Below are positions 7,062 through 13,718 of a stretch of 14,848 nucleotides of DNA, piece by piece. The notes beneath the pieces are model-generated. The model did no database searches and was not told the DNA's origin. It saw nothing but the letters and a program-made list of their open reading frames with translations. This DNA is from Methylococcaceae bacterium. Lineage in GTDB: Bacteria; Pseudomonadota; Gammaproteobacteria; Methylococcales; Methylococcaceae. How positions within the stretch are numbered: the stretch's first letter is position 1; each line of letters begins with the position of its first letter. Location of the stretch: positions 1 to 14,848 of the forward strand of contig SXQV01000208.1 of NCBI GenBank assembly GCA_005792805.1. Direction: 5' to 3'. Both the position numbers and the translations under genes were made by a program.

Positions 7062-8567
7062 ATGAAAAGAGTTACCCCAATCTGCACCGGACTACTGGCC
7101 GGTCTGCTGTTTACTTTTCTTGCACCGGCCACCCCGGCGGCATCAATCGTGGAAGTCAGTCAACCGGATACTGCCGCCCGGGAAATGTCGGTCACGCTCG
7201 ACCGCTGGGGCCATGCCACCGTCGTCTGGACGGTCAATGGTTCTGAATCGACCAGGCCGCTTCAAAGCCGGTACGAATCGAATGGCTGGCAGGAATGGGT
7301 CAATATCGAGTCGCCGGGAAGCAACTGGAACCCCCGGTTAGCGCAGGCGGACGAGTTGACTACAGCGGTCTGGCTGTCTTTTCATGACGGGTATTACCGT
7401 GTCTATGGTGCGGGTTCCTTTGCGGGCTACTGGAGCCAGCCGCAGATACTCAGTACTCCTGAGCCATTCTGGCCTGCGCCGACGGTGGCGATGGACGGAC
7501 AAGGGTGTGCCATTGCCGCCTGGTCAGTGGAGCATGGCATCAGTAGCCGACATTTTTGTCAGGGCGGATGGGGCCCTGAGACCAGCCTGACCGGGGACGA
7601 CAGGAGTCGGAGTCCGCAGCTGACGGCCAATGCGTCTGGCTCTGTGATTGCCGTCTGGGAGCAGGCTGGAGGGTCACACCATGCAATCGCCATGGCCCGT
7701 TATGAATCCGGGCGCTGGTCAGCTCCCGAGGTTCTGCATCAGTCCAGCGACATCGTGGCGCGTCCGCAAGCGGTATTGGACGATCGGGGGAATGCCGTCG
7801 TGGCCTGGGAAGCGGCAGGCGCTAACGGAACTCGTCTGATTCAGGCCCGGCAGTTTCATGCTGGTGCCTGGTCACCCGCAGTTGACTTGAGTTCGACGCT
7901 GGCAATGGCGGCGAAACCCCAGCTGTCGATGGATAGGGCTGGCACCGTGATGGCGGTCTGGGGTATCCGTGTCGGGGATGATCTGCTGGTGCAAAGCGCT
8001 TATTTGGCACATGGGCATTGGTCACCGGCCAGAACCCTGGGTGTCGCGGGGCATGCTGACAACTGGGGAGAACGGGGCCTGCCGGCTCCCCGGATTGCGT
8101 CCATGGGCGCGCGGCAATTCACGGCCATCTGGGCTTCCTACGCCGATAGAGAAAACACGGGTGCGGTTAACCGCGCAAGTTTCCAGCAAGGCCGCTGGGA
8201 CTCGGCCGAACAGCTCACCACCACGTCTGGTTTCCCGGAGGTTGATGTCGCCGCTCAACCGGACGGACAAATGATTCACGTATGGAATAACTCAGGGGTG
8301 ATTCAGGCGCTAAGTCTTGGACTCAATGCCCGGTTATTGTCAGTGAAACGCTCCGGTGCAGGCCGTGTAACCAGCAATCCGGGTGGAATTGATTGTGGTG
8401 AGGATTGCAGTGCCAGTCTGGGTCATCGGCAACGGGTTGAGTTACAGGCCGAGCCGGCTCCAGGTGCCCGGTTCCTGGGTTGGTCGGGGGCTTGTTCGGG
8501 TAAAAAAACCACCTGCCGGGTTCGCATGATGCGGAATCGAATAGTTAAGGCGCGATTTGAGCGCTGA
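7062..8567 (+). CDS. Secreted protein: beta-propeller-like repeats plus one four-Cys InlB-type repeat
   Basis: A 501-residue exported protein with the same architecture as the 750-aa product upstream, but shorter. Residues 1-27 or so are a signal peptide (ICTGLLAGLLFTFLAPATPA). About residues 40-420 carry seven to eight propeller-like repeats with G-x-A-x-x-A-W and AR-x-x-x-G-x-W-S-x-P, for example IAMARYESGRWSAP. One InlB-type repeat, about residues 424-501, contains GIDCGEDC, FLGWSGACSG and a fourth cysteine, and the protein ends exactly at the end of that domain. ATG at 7062 is chosen because the signal peptide begins there; TTG at 7008 would add 18 residues in front. The two paralogues are in the same direction, 452 bases apart, and probably arose by duplication followed by loss or gain of InlB repeats. 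Function is unknown; surface or extracellular location is expected. Confidence 0.8.
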   Translation: MKRVTPICTGLLAGLLFTFLAPATPAASIVEVSQPDTAAREMSVTLDRWGHATVVWTVNGSESTRPLQSRYESNGWQEWVNIESPGSNWNPRLAQADELTTAVWLSFHDGYYRVYGAGSFAGYWSQPQILSTPEPFWPAPTVAMDGQGCAIAAWSVEHGISSRHFCQGGWGPETSLTGDDRSRSPQLTANASGSVIAVWEQAGGSHHAIAMARYESGRWSAPEVLHQSSDIVARPQAVLDDRGNAVVAWEAAGANGTRLIQARQFHAGAWSPAVDLSSTLAMAAKPQLSMDRAGTVMAVWGIRVGDDLLVQSAYLAHGHWSPARTLGVAGHADNWGERGLPAPRIASMGARQFTAIWASYADRENTGAVNRASFQQGRWDSAEQLTTTSGFPEVDVAAQPDGQMIHVWNNSGVIQALSLGLNARLLSVKRSGAGRVTSNPGGIDCGEDCSASLGHRQRVELQAEPAPGARFLGWSGACSGKKTTCRVRMMRNRIVKARFER

Positions 8568-8644
8568 CTCGATCACCCCCAACCCCCCGAATTTCACCCA
8601 ACTGCATGAAGAAACGATTTTTTAGTTACCCACTTGAGGAAATC

Positions 8645-9112
8645 ATGATGAAAAAATCCAGCAGCACGCTGATCGCCGGTTTGACACTTGCTGCCTCGGC
8701 AATGCCGGTCTTCGCTCTCTCGCCCACCGCGCCTGCGGGTTATTGCAGCAGCGCCACACTGAAAGGAACCTATGCCTATTCCGGCACCGGCGTAACCAAG
8801 GAGACCGGCAGCCCGGGTGTTGTCTACGTTCAGGCCGGTATGGAAAGTTACGACGGCAAAGGTCATGTCGTGGGCTACGGCAGCGATAAGACCAGCGCGA
8901 TGGACGACGCCAGCAACGCACGCTATGAGGCCACGTATACGGTCAACCCGGATTGCACGGGTACCTTGACCTATGAAGAGGAGGGCGTGCTGTTTGAGGA
9001 AAATCTCTATGTCAATCCGGACGGCGCTGCCCTGCGCTACCTCAGCAGAACCCAGGGGCAGTTCTGGGCCGGGGAGGAGCAGAGAATCAGCCGGAAACTG
9101 ATGGTTCGATAA
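8645..9112 (+). CDS. Small exported beta-rich protein
   Basis: A 155-residue exported protein. Residues 1-24 are a signal peptide (LIAGLTLAASAMPVFA, cut before LSPT). The mature part begins with YCSSATLKGTYAYSGTG and continues with SYDGKGHVVGYG and YTVNPDCTGTLTY, a pattern seen in short secreted bacterial proteins with alternating Gly and beta-strand segments; I know no assigned function. Cysteines 34 and 104 could form one disulfide. GAGGA at 8636-8640 is a strong ribosome binding site for ATG 8645 or ATG 8648; ATG 8606 would add 13 residues and has no such site. The gene lies 77 bases after the 501-aa secreted protein and could be its transcriptional partner. It is convergent with sufT. Confidence 0.75.
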   Translation: MMKKSSSTLIAGLTLAASAMPVFALSPTAPAGYCSSATLKGTYAYSGTGVTKETGSPGVVYVQAGMESYDGKGHVVGYGSDKTSAMDDASNARYEATYTVNPDCTGTLTYEEEGVLFEENLYVNPDGAALRYLSRTQGQFWAGEEQRISRKLMVR

Positions 9113-9114
9113 TT

Positions 9115-9131
9115 CCGGTAGCCGCTATCGG
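9115..9131 (+). terminator. Hairpin after the small exported protein gene
   Basis: CCGGTAG (9115-9121) pairs with CTATCGG (9125-9131) around a 3-base loop, with one G-T pair, starting two bases after the stop codon. No T-run follows. It stands in the 126-base gap between convergent genes, where termination is expected on both strands; the rest of that gap shows nothing clear. Confidence 0.3.
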
Positions 9132-9238
9132 ATCGGGGAGTCGTGCGGTGGCTCCCTTAAGTGCCGCCGCCCATCCATGCCTGAACTATTCCGGGCGGGT
9201 GGTTGCGGTGATGTTGGCGGGTTTTGCAGGCCCGGTAT

Positions 9239-9799
9239 TCAGAGCATCCCCAACTGCAACTGCGCCACTTCCGACATGCGATCCCGCGACCAGGGCGGGT
9301 CGAAGACAACTTCCACGCGAACCTGATTGACGCCGGGCAGGCTTTTGACAGCCGCCTCGGCGTCATATTGCAGCACCGGCCCCATGCCGCAGCCGGGTGC
9401 GGTGAGGGTCATGATGACGTGCACGTCGTTTTGGCCGGAATCCAGCGGTTTCACGCCGCAGTGATAGACCAATCCCAGTTCGACGATGTTGACCGGGATT
9501 TCCGGGTCGTAAATCGTGCGCAGGACTTCCCAGACATTTTTCTCGACCGCTTCGGCATCGGTGCCACTGACGATGTTGGTATGGATCGGGGGCTCTTTGC
9601 CGATGGCATCGGCATCTTCACCGGCAATCCGTACCATGTGGCCGGTTTCGTCGAGTACCGTGAAGTTTCCGCCCAGGGACTGGGTCAGCGTGACGATGTG
9701 GCCTTTGGGTAGTGCGTCCGGGGTGCCATCGGGAATACGCACGACATTGACATCCCGTTGCAGGCAAATGCTTTCACGACCGTAACCAAGCATGGACAT
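9239..9799 (-). CDS. sufT: Putative Fe-S cluster assembly protein SufT
   Basis: A 186-residue cytoplasmic protein of the SufT type: an N-terminal extension of about 85 residues followed by a DUF59 (MIP18/PaaD-like) domain. Seen in the sequence: LRTIYDPEIPVNIVELGLVY at about 93-112 and MTLTAPGCGMGP at 130-141, with the conserved cysteine at 137. Family members assist maturation of Fe-S proteins, most visibly when Fe-S demand is high. Length matches the family. The start ATG at 9799 has GGAG about 8 bases upstream; a second ATG lies two codons in. It is the last gene of the minus-strand operon, 17 bases after the SDR stop, and no other suf gene is in the window. Confidence 0.9.
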   Translation of the reverse strand: MSMLGYGRESICLQRDVNVVRIPDGTPDALPKGHIVTLTQSLGGNFTVLDETGHMVRIAGEDADAIGKEPPIHTNIVSGTDAEAVEKNVWEVLRTIYDPEIPVNIVELGLVYHCGVKPLDSGQNDVHVIMTLTAPGCGMGPVLQYDAEAAVKSLPGVNQVRVEVVFDPPWSRDRMSEVAQLQLGML

Positions 9800-9816
9800 A
9801 AGGTGGGCTCCGGTAA

Positions 9817-10521
9817 TCAGTGCGGGTTGATGACGGATGGTGGGCCGAGCAGCCGGGTGATCTCCTCGGCGTGAGCGGCGGGTGCGGGGAGCGTATCTGG
9901 GTGCTCTCCCGGAAAGGCGCGTAAACGGATTGGGCTGCGCATGGGGCCGGGGGTGAACAGCCGGGAGTGCAGGCCAAAACTTTCCGTTTCTGCGTTGAGG
10001 ATGCGGGCATAACCGGCCAGGCCGAGTTTGGCGACCCCATAGGCTCCCCAGAAAGCCTTGCCGTCGCCGACCCCCGAGTCACCGACGAAGACGGCCGATG
10101 CGTCGCCGGTTTCGATTAAAAGCCGGCTGACGGCGCGTGTCAGCAAGAAGGGTGCCGTCAGATTGACCTGTAATAGCCGCTGCCAGCGGGCACCATCTAT
10201 CTCCGAACAGGGGGTCAGATGACCGAGTTCAGCCGCGCAGTGCATGATTCCGTGCAGTCCACCCAGCTCCCGCCGCAAGCTCTCGCCAAGGTCGGCATAA
10301 TCCTGCTCGCTCGCGCCCGCCAGATCCAGCGGATAAATGGCGGGCGTTTGGCCACCGCTGGTGATGATCTCGTCGTAGAGTTTTTCCAGCCTGGGGATAT
10401 GGCGAGCCAGCAGGACCACGGTGGCTCCGGCGTGTGCGCAGGCTCTTGCCGCGACCGAACCGAGTGCGCCGGTGGCACCGGTAATCAGGATGACCCGGTC
10501 TTCCAGTGATGGTTTGCTCAT
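9817..10521 (-). CDS. SDR-family oxidoreductase, YciK-like
   Basis: A 234-residue classical short-chain dehydrogenase/reductase. The NAD(P)-binding glycine motif TGATGALG is at residues 14-21, the structural Asn at 120 (NLT), and the catalytic set is Ser149, Tyr161 and Lys165 (YGVAK). The substrate is unknown. Its place beside mupP and ubiG matches the yciK gene of Pseudomonas, and the length is near that of E. coli YciK. ATG at 10521 is chosen over the ATG at 10560 because it overlaps the mupP stop as ATGA, with GGCGGGA just upstream; the longer form would add 13 residues inside mupP. The overlap implies translational coupling. Family assignment is firm, orthology to YciK likely. Confidence 0.88.
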   Translation of the reverse strand: MSKPSLEDRVILITGATGALGSVAARACAHAGATVVLLARHIPRLEKLYDEIITSGGQTPAIYPLDLAGASEQDYADLGESLRRELGGLHGIMHCAAELGHLTPCSEIDGARWQRLLQVNLTAPFLLTRAVSRLLIETGDASAVFVGDSGVGDGKAFWGAYGVAKLGLAGYARILNAETESFGLHSRLFTPGPMRSPIRLRAFPGEHPDTLPAPAAHAEEITRLLGPPSVINPH

Positions 10522-11252
10522 CGTCCCGCCTCGATCCAGGTAATCAGGTCGCCCGGACACTCCAGCGTGTCATCCGCCCCCCAGGCGTCAACATCCTCGT
10601 CTGCCGCGATGTACCCGTAGAGCGCGGCCAGGGTCGCCATGCCGGCGCGCCGTCCGGCTTCGATATCGCGTGCGGCATCGCCGATGTAGACGCAATGCTC
10701 TGGCTGAATTCCCAGGCGCTGACTGGCTTCCAGCAGGGGCAGAGGGTGTGGCTTGGTTTGCGGCGTGGTGTCCCCGCTGATGATGCAATCCGTTCTTTGC
10801 GTCAATTTCAGTGCCTCGGCCAGGGGATCGGTGAGCCGGCTCTGTTTGTTGGTGACGATTCCCCAAGGCAGTCCACGTGCGTCCAGTTCGTCGAGAACCG
10901 ATTCCATGCCGGAGAAATACTGCGTCTGGTTGGCGACATTCGCCTCGTAATGTTCGAGCATCCGGTCCATCAGCCGGGAAAAGAGAGCGGCATTTTCGCT
11001 GCTGACCTCGTTGGCCTGCGGAAAATTGAAAACCGGGCGTTGCTCTACCGTCTTGACGACCCAGTAGCCCAGCATGGTCCGTGCACCCCCGGAGATATAG
11101 GGTCTGGCCTCAGCGATCGGGCACGGGGGCAGACCTTCTGACAGCAGTGCCCAGTTGGCGGAAGCGACCAGATCCGGCGCGGTATCCAGTACGGTCCCGT
11201 CGAGGTCGAACAGCACGGCGTTGACGGGTTCGCGGAGCATCACGGCCTTCAT
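10518..11252 (-). CDS. mupP: N-acetylmuramic acid 6-phosphate phosphatase-type HAD hydrolase
   Basis: A 244-residue HAD-IA phosphatase. All four HAD motifs are visible: DLDGT with the nucleophile Asp16 and Asp18, TNK at 134-136, Lys167 in TKPHP, and GDAARD with Asp192 and Asp196. It shares RPYISGGAR and YGYI...WGAD with Pseudomonas MupP, and its place between ubiG and a yciK-like gene is that of mupP, so I prefer this to phosphoglycolate phosphatase (gph), its close relative. MupP dephosphorylates MurNAc-6-phosphate in the recycling route that feeds UDP-MurNAc synthesis. The cap region (about residues 62-98) looks some 15-20 residues longer than in Pseudomonas. The ATG overlaps the ubiG stop (ATGA) and the stop overlaps the SDR start. 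Confidence 0.82.
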   Translation of the reverse strand: MKAVMLREPVNAVLFDLDGTVLDTAPDLVASANWALLSEGLPPCPIAEARPYISGGARTMLGYWVVKTVEQRPVFNFPQANEVSSENAALFSRLMDRMLEHYEANVANQTQYFSGMESVLDELDARGLPWGIVTNKQSRLTDPLAEALKLTQRTDCIISGDTTPQTKPHPLPLLEASQRLGIQPEHCVYIGDAARDIEAGRRAGMATLAALYGYIAADEDVDAWGADDTLECPGDLITWIEAGR

Positions 11253-11962
11253 TCGGCGGGTTTTTCGAAGGCGGCCAGATAATTGACGTCAATGTCCCTG
11301 GGGCTCAGGTTGAACTGGCCGGTAATCGGGTTGTAGGTCACGCCTTCCAGGCCCAGGAGTTCCAGTCCATTGTCGCGTGTCCAGTGACTGAGCTCGGATG
11401 GCCGAATGAACGTGGAAAAGTCGTGCGTGCCTTTGGGGATCATGTTCAGCAGGTATTCCGCTCCGACAATCGCCAGCAAATAGGCCTTTAATTTGCGGTT
11501 CAGGGTTGAGAAGAACAGGCGGCCACCGGGCTTGACCAGGCGGGCGCAGGCGCGGACCACGGAGGCGGGGTCTGGCACATGTTCCAGCATTTCCATGCAG
11601 GTGACATGGTCGAAGCTGGCGGGTTGCCTTTCCGCCAGCTCTTCAACGCTGACCTGTTGGTAGTCGATGGACAGCCCCCCCTCCCTGGCGTGTTCCCGGG
11701 CGACGGCGAGCAGCTCGCCGCCGAGGTCGATGCCGGTCACATCAGCACCCGCCTGGGCCAGCCCTTCGCTGAGTATCCCGCCGCCGCAACCGACATCGAT
11801 AACGCGCTTGCCGGATAATCCGGCATGGGAGCGGATGAATTGCAGGCGCAGGGGATTGACCGCATGCAGGGTTTTGAACTCGCCTCGGGGGTCCCACCAG
11901 CGGTCGGCCAGTGCGCCGAATTTTTCAATTTCGTGTTCGTGTACGTTTGCAGCGGTGCTCAT
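11249..11962 (-). CDS. ubiG: Ubiquinone biosynthesis O-methyltransferase UbiG
   Basis: A 237-residue SAM-dependent methyltransferase that carries out both O-methylations of ubiquinone synthesis (2-polyprenyl-6-hydroxyphenol and 3-demethylubiquinol). The N-terminus has the UbiG signature EIEKFGALADRWWDPRGEFK and LHAVNPLRL; the SAM-binding loop VIDVGCGGGILSEGLA is at 54-69, followed by VTGIDLGGE and CMEMLEHVPDP. Near the C-terminus is FIRPSEL and VTYNPITGQFNLS, also typical. Length is normal. AGGAAA about 9 bases before ATG 11962 is the ribosome binding site. mtaD ends 58 bases upstream in the same direction. Its reaction makes S-adenosylhomocysteine, a possible MtaD substrate. Confidence 0.97.
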   Translation of the reverse strand: MSTAANVHEHEIEKFGALADRWWDPRGEFKTLHAVNPLRLQFIRSHAGLSGKRVIDVGCGGGILSEGLAQAGADVTGIDLGGELLAVAREHAREGGLSIDYQQVSVEELAERQPASFDHVTCMEMLEHVPDPASVVRACARLVKPGGRLFFSTLNRKLKAYLLAIVGAEYLLNMIPKGTHDFSTFIRPSELSHWTRDNGLELLGLEGVTYNPITGQFNLSPRDIDVNYLAAFEKPAE

Positions 11963-12020
11963 GGCGTTTTCCTAAGGGTTCTGGGCGGTAAGGATTCTGG
12001 CGGGTGTAGTTTCACAGGGA

Positions 12021-13334
12021 TCAGGTCAGCAGCTTTTCCCGCCAGGCACGGGCTTTCTGGCTAATGTCCCCGATATCCAGCGTGGTCAGTTCCCGATTTT
12101 TCAGCAAGCGGCGTCCGCCGACCCAGACATCGCTGACTTGGTGGCGGCTGGCTGCATAGACGAGGTTGGAAATCGGATTGAACAGCGGCTGGGTCTCGAT
12201 GCGGTCAAGCCGAATGGCGGTAATGTCGGCCCACTTGCCGGGCTCCAGTGAGCCGATCTCCGCGTCCAGACCCAGTGCCCTGGCACCATTCAGCGTGGCC
12301 ATGCGGAGGGCCGTCGGTGCAGGGATGACGCTGGCATCGCGGGCGACTGCCTTGGCTAGCAGCGCGGTCATGCGCATTTCTCCCATTACATCCAGGTCGT
12401 TATTGCTCGCCGCGCCATCGGTACCGATGGCGACATTGACACCCGCTGCAACCAGTTTTGCGACCGGGCAGAAACCGCTGGCCAGTTTCAGGTTCGACTC
12501 CGGACAATGCACTACGCTGGCGCCGGTTTTTGCGATAAGGTCAATTTCCTCATCGGTGAGTTGCGTCATGTGTACGGCGATGTAGCCGGGGCCGAGCAAC
12601 TCCAGCTGCTTCAGCCGGTTGATCGGGCGCATTCCGAACTGCTGGCGGCTTTGTTCGATTTCTTCCGCCGTCTCATGCAAATGCATGTGGATAGGCAAAT
12701 CCAGTTCCGCAGCCAGTGTGGCGATACGTAACAGCGGCTCATCGGAAACTGAGTAGGGCGCATGGGGGGCGAAGGCGAACGACACGAGCGTGTCGTTCAG
12801 CAGTTCATCACGGAGTGCCAGTCCCTTTTCCAGATATTCGGCTGGGCCGCTGGCCCACGCGCTGGGAAAGTCGACCAGAATCATGCCGAGCATGGCCCGC
12901 ATGCCGCAGCGGATGGCTTGCTGGGCGGTGACTTCGGGGAAAAAGTACATGTCGCTGAAGCAGGTGATGCCGCCACGGATCATTTCTGCCATGGCGAGAT
13001 CGGAGCCATCCCGCACAAAAGCTTCGCCCATCCACTTTTGTTCGAGTGGCCAGATGTGATCGGTGAGCCACTCCATCAGCGGACGGTCATCGGCGATGCC
13101 ACGCATCAGCGACATCGCCGCATGAGTATGTGCGTTGATCAGGCCGGGAATTAGCGCATGTTCGGGGAATTCCTCGACACTGGCCAACGGGTACCTGGCC
13201 CGGGCTGCCCCGGCGGGCAGGATGTCGAGTATGCGCCCGTCGCGCATGACCAGCGCATGGTGTTCAAGCACCAGGCTGTCCGGTTCAACGGGAATGATCC
13301 AGCGGGCGGATAAAAGCTGTTCTGCGGCAGACAT
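12021..13334 (-). CDS. mtaD: TRZ/ATZ-family amidohydrolase, probable MTA/SAH deaminase
   Basis: A 437-residue metal-dependent deaminase of the amidohydrolase superfamily. Metal ligands are visible: HTH at 69-71, HMHLHET at 216-222, His255 and Asp306 in GTDGAASNNDLD. Relatives include MtaD-type enzymes that deaminate methylthioadenosine, S-adenosylhomocysteine or 5'-deoxyadenosine, and the Pseudomonas gene next to ubiG is an MTA deaminase. Exact substrate is inferred. ATG at 13334 is chosen, with TAGG about 10 bases upstream; TTG-type or upstream starts would add 23 residues without a better site. It is the first gene of the minus-strand operon and is divergent to cstA across a 384-base gap. 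Confidence 0.9.
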   Translation of the reverse strand: MSAAEQLLSARWIIPVEPDSLVLEHHALVMRDGRILDILPAGAARARYPLASVEEFPEHALIPGLINAHTHAAMSLMRGIADDRPLMEWLTDHIWPLEQKWMGEAFVRDGSDLAMAEMIRGGITCFSDMYFFPEVTAQQAIRCGMRAMLGMILVDFPSAWASGPAEYLEKGLALRDELLNDTLVSFAFAPHAPYSVSDEPLLRIATLAAELDLPIHMHLHETAEEIEQSRQQFGMRPINRLKQLELLGPGYIAVHMTQLTDEEIDLIAKTGASVVHCPESNLKLASGFCPVAKLVAAGVNVAIGTDGAASNNDLDVMGEMRMTALLAKAVARDASVIPAPTALRMATLNGARALGLDAEIGSLEPGKWADITAIRLDRIETQPLFNPISNLVYAASRHQVSDVWVGGRRLLKNRELTTLDIGDISQKARAWREKLLT

Positions 13335-13718
13335 GCTAAAACCTAGTATTTCAGTAAACTTTACCACAGGCTGCCGGGCTGCATGTGGCGTCAAACCCGG
13401 CATTTTAATCCATGCGGGCTGAATTCATGGGGTGCCGGCGCTGAGATGAGGGTCTTTTATCCGCTCGCCAATCCCCTGTCTACCGCTCCAGATGGAGGAC
13501 ACCAACCTCCGGATAGCCGATGGTGCACTGGAACCGGCGGCGGCCAGCGCAGGGATGCAACGATGGGTGAAGCGTGTTTGCGCGTTCCCGGTGTCGGCCA
13601 GTATCATCGGCGCATGAACCCGTTGACGATAATGCTTCTCCCCTCGCTGATCCCGTCTCACTGATTTTCCGCAGTTGCTGCGGATTCCTGAATTTTCTCC
13701 AAAACACGGCTTAATGAC
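13335..13718. other. Intergenic region between divergent mtaD and cstA
   Basis: No gene is supported here. GTAAACTTTAC (13354-13364) is a 5-bp palindrome around one base, 20 bases upstream of mtaD. TCCGCAG (13668-13674) and CTGCGGA (13678-13684) form a perfect 7-bp hairpin with a TTG loop, 35 bases before the cstA ATG. TTGACG occurs at 13623-13628 without a good -10 at the usual distance. Open frames in the gap have no start context or codon pattern and are treated as chance. Confidence 0.5.

Noticed and set aside
9113..9238. Rho-independent terminator for the exported gene or sufT
   Set aside because: A hairpin is present at 9115-9131 but no T-run follows on either strand, so only a weak structure is reported.
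10506..11141. Plus-strand ORF of 211 codons opposite mupP
   Set aside because: Shadow of the HAD phosphatase whose four motifs are all in the minus frame.
13383..13664. Plus-strand ORF in the mtaD-cstA gap
   Set aside because: No ribosome binding site, overlaps the mtaD promoter region, and the translation has no recognisable pattern.
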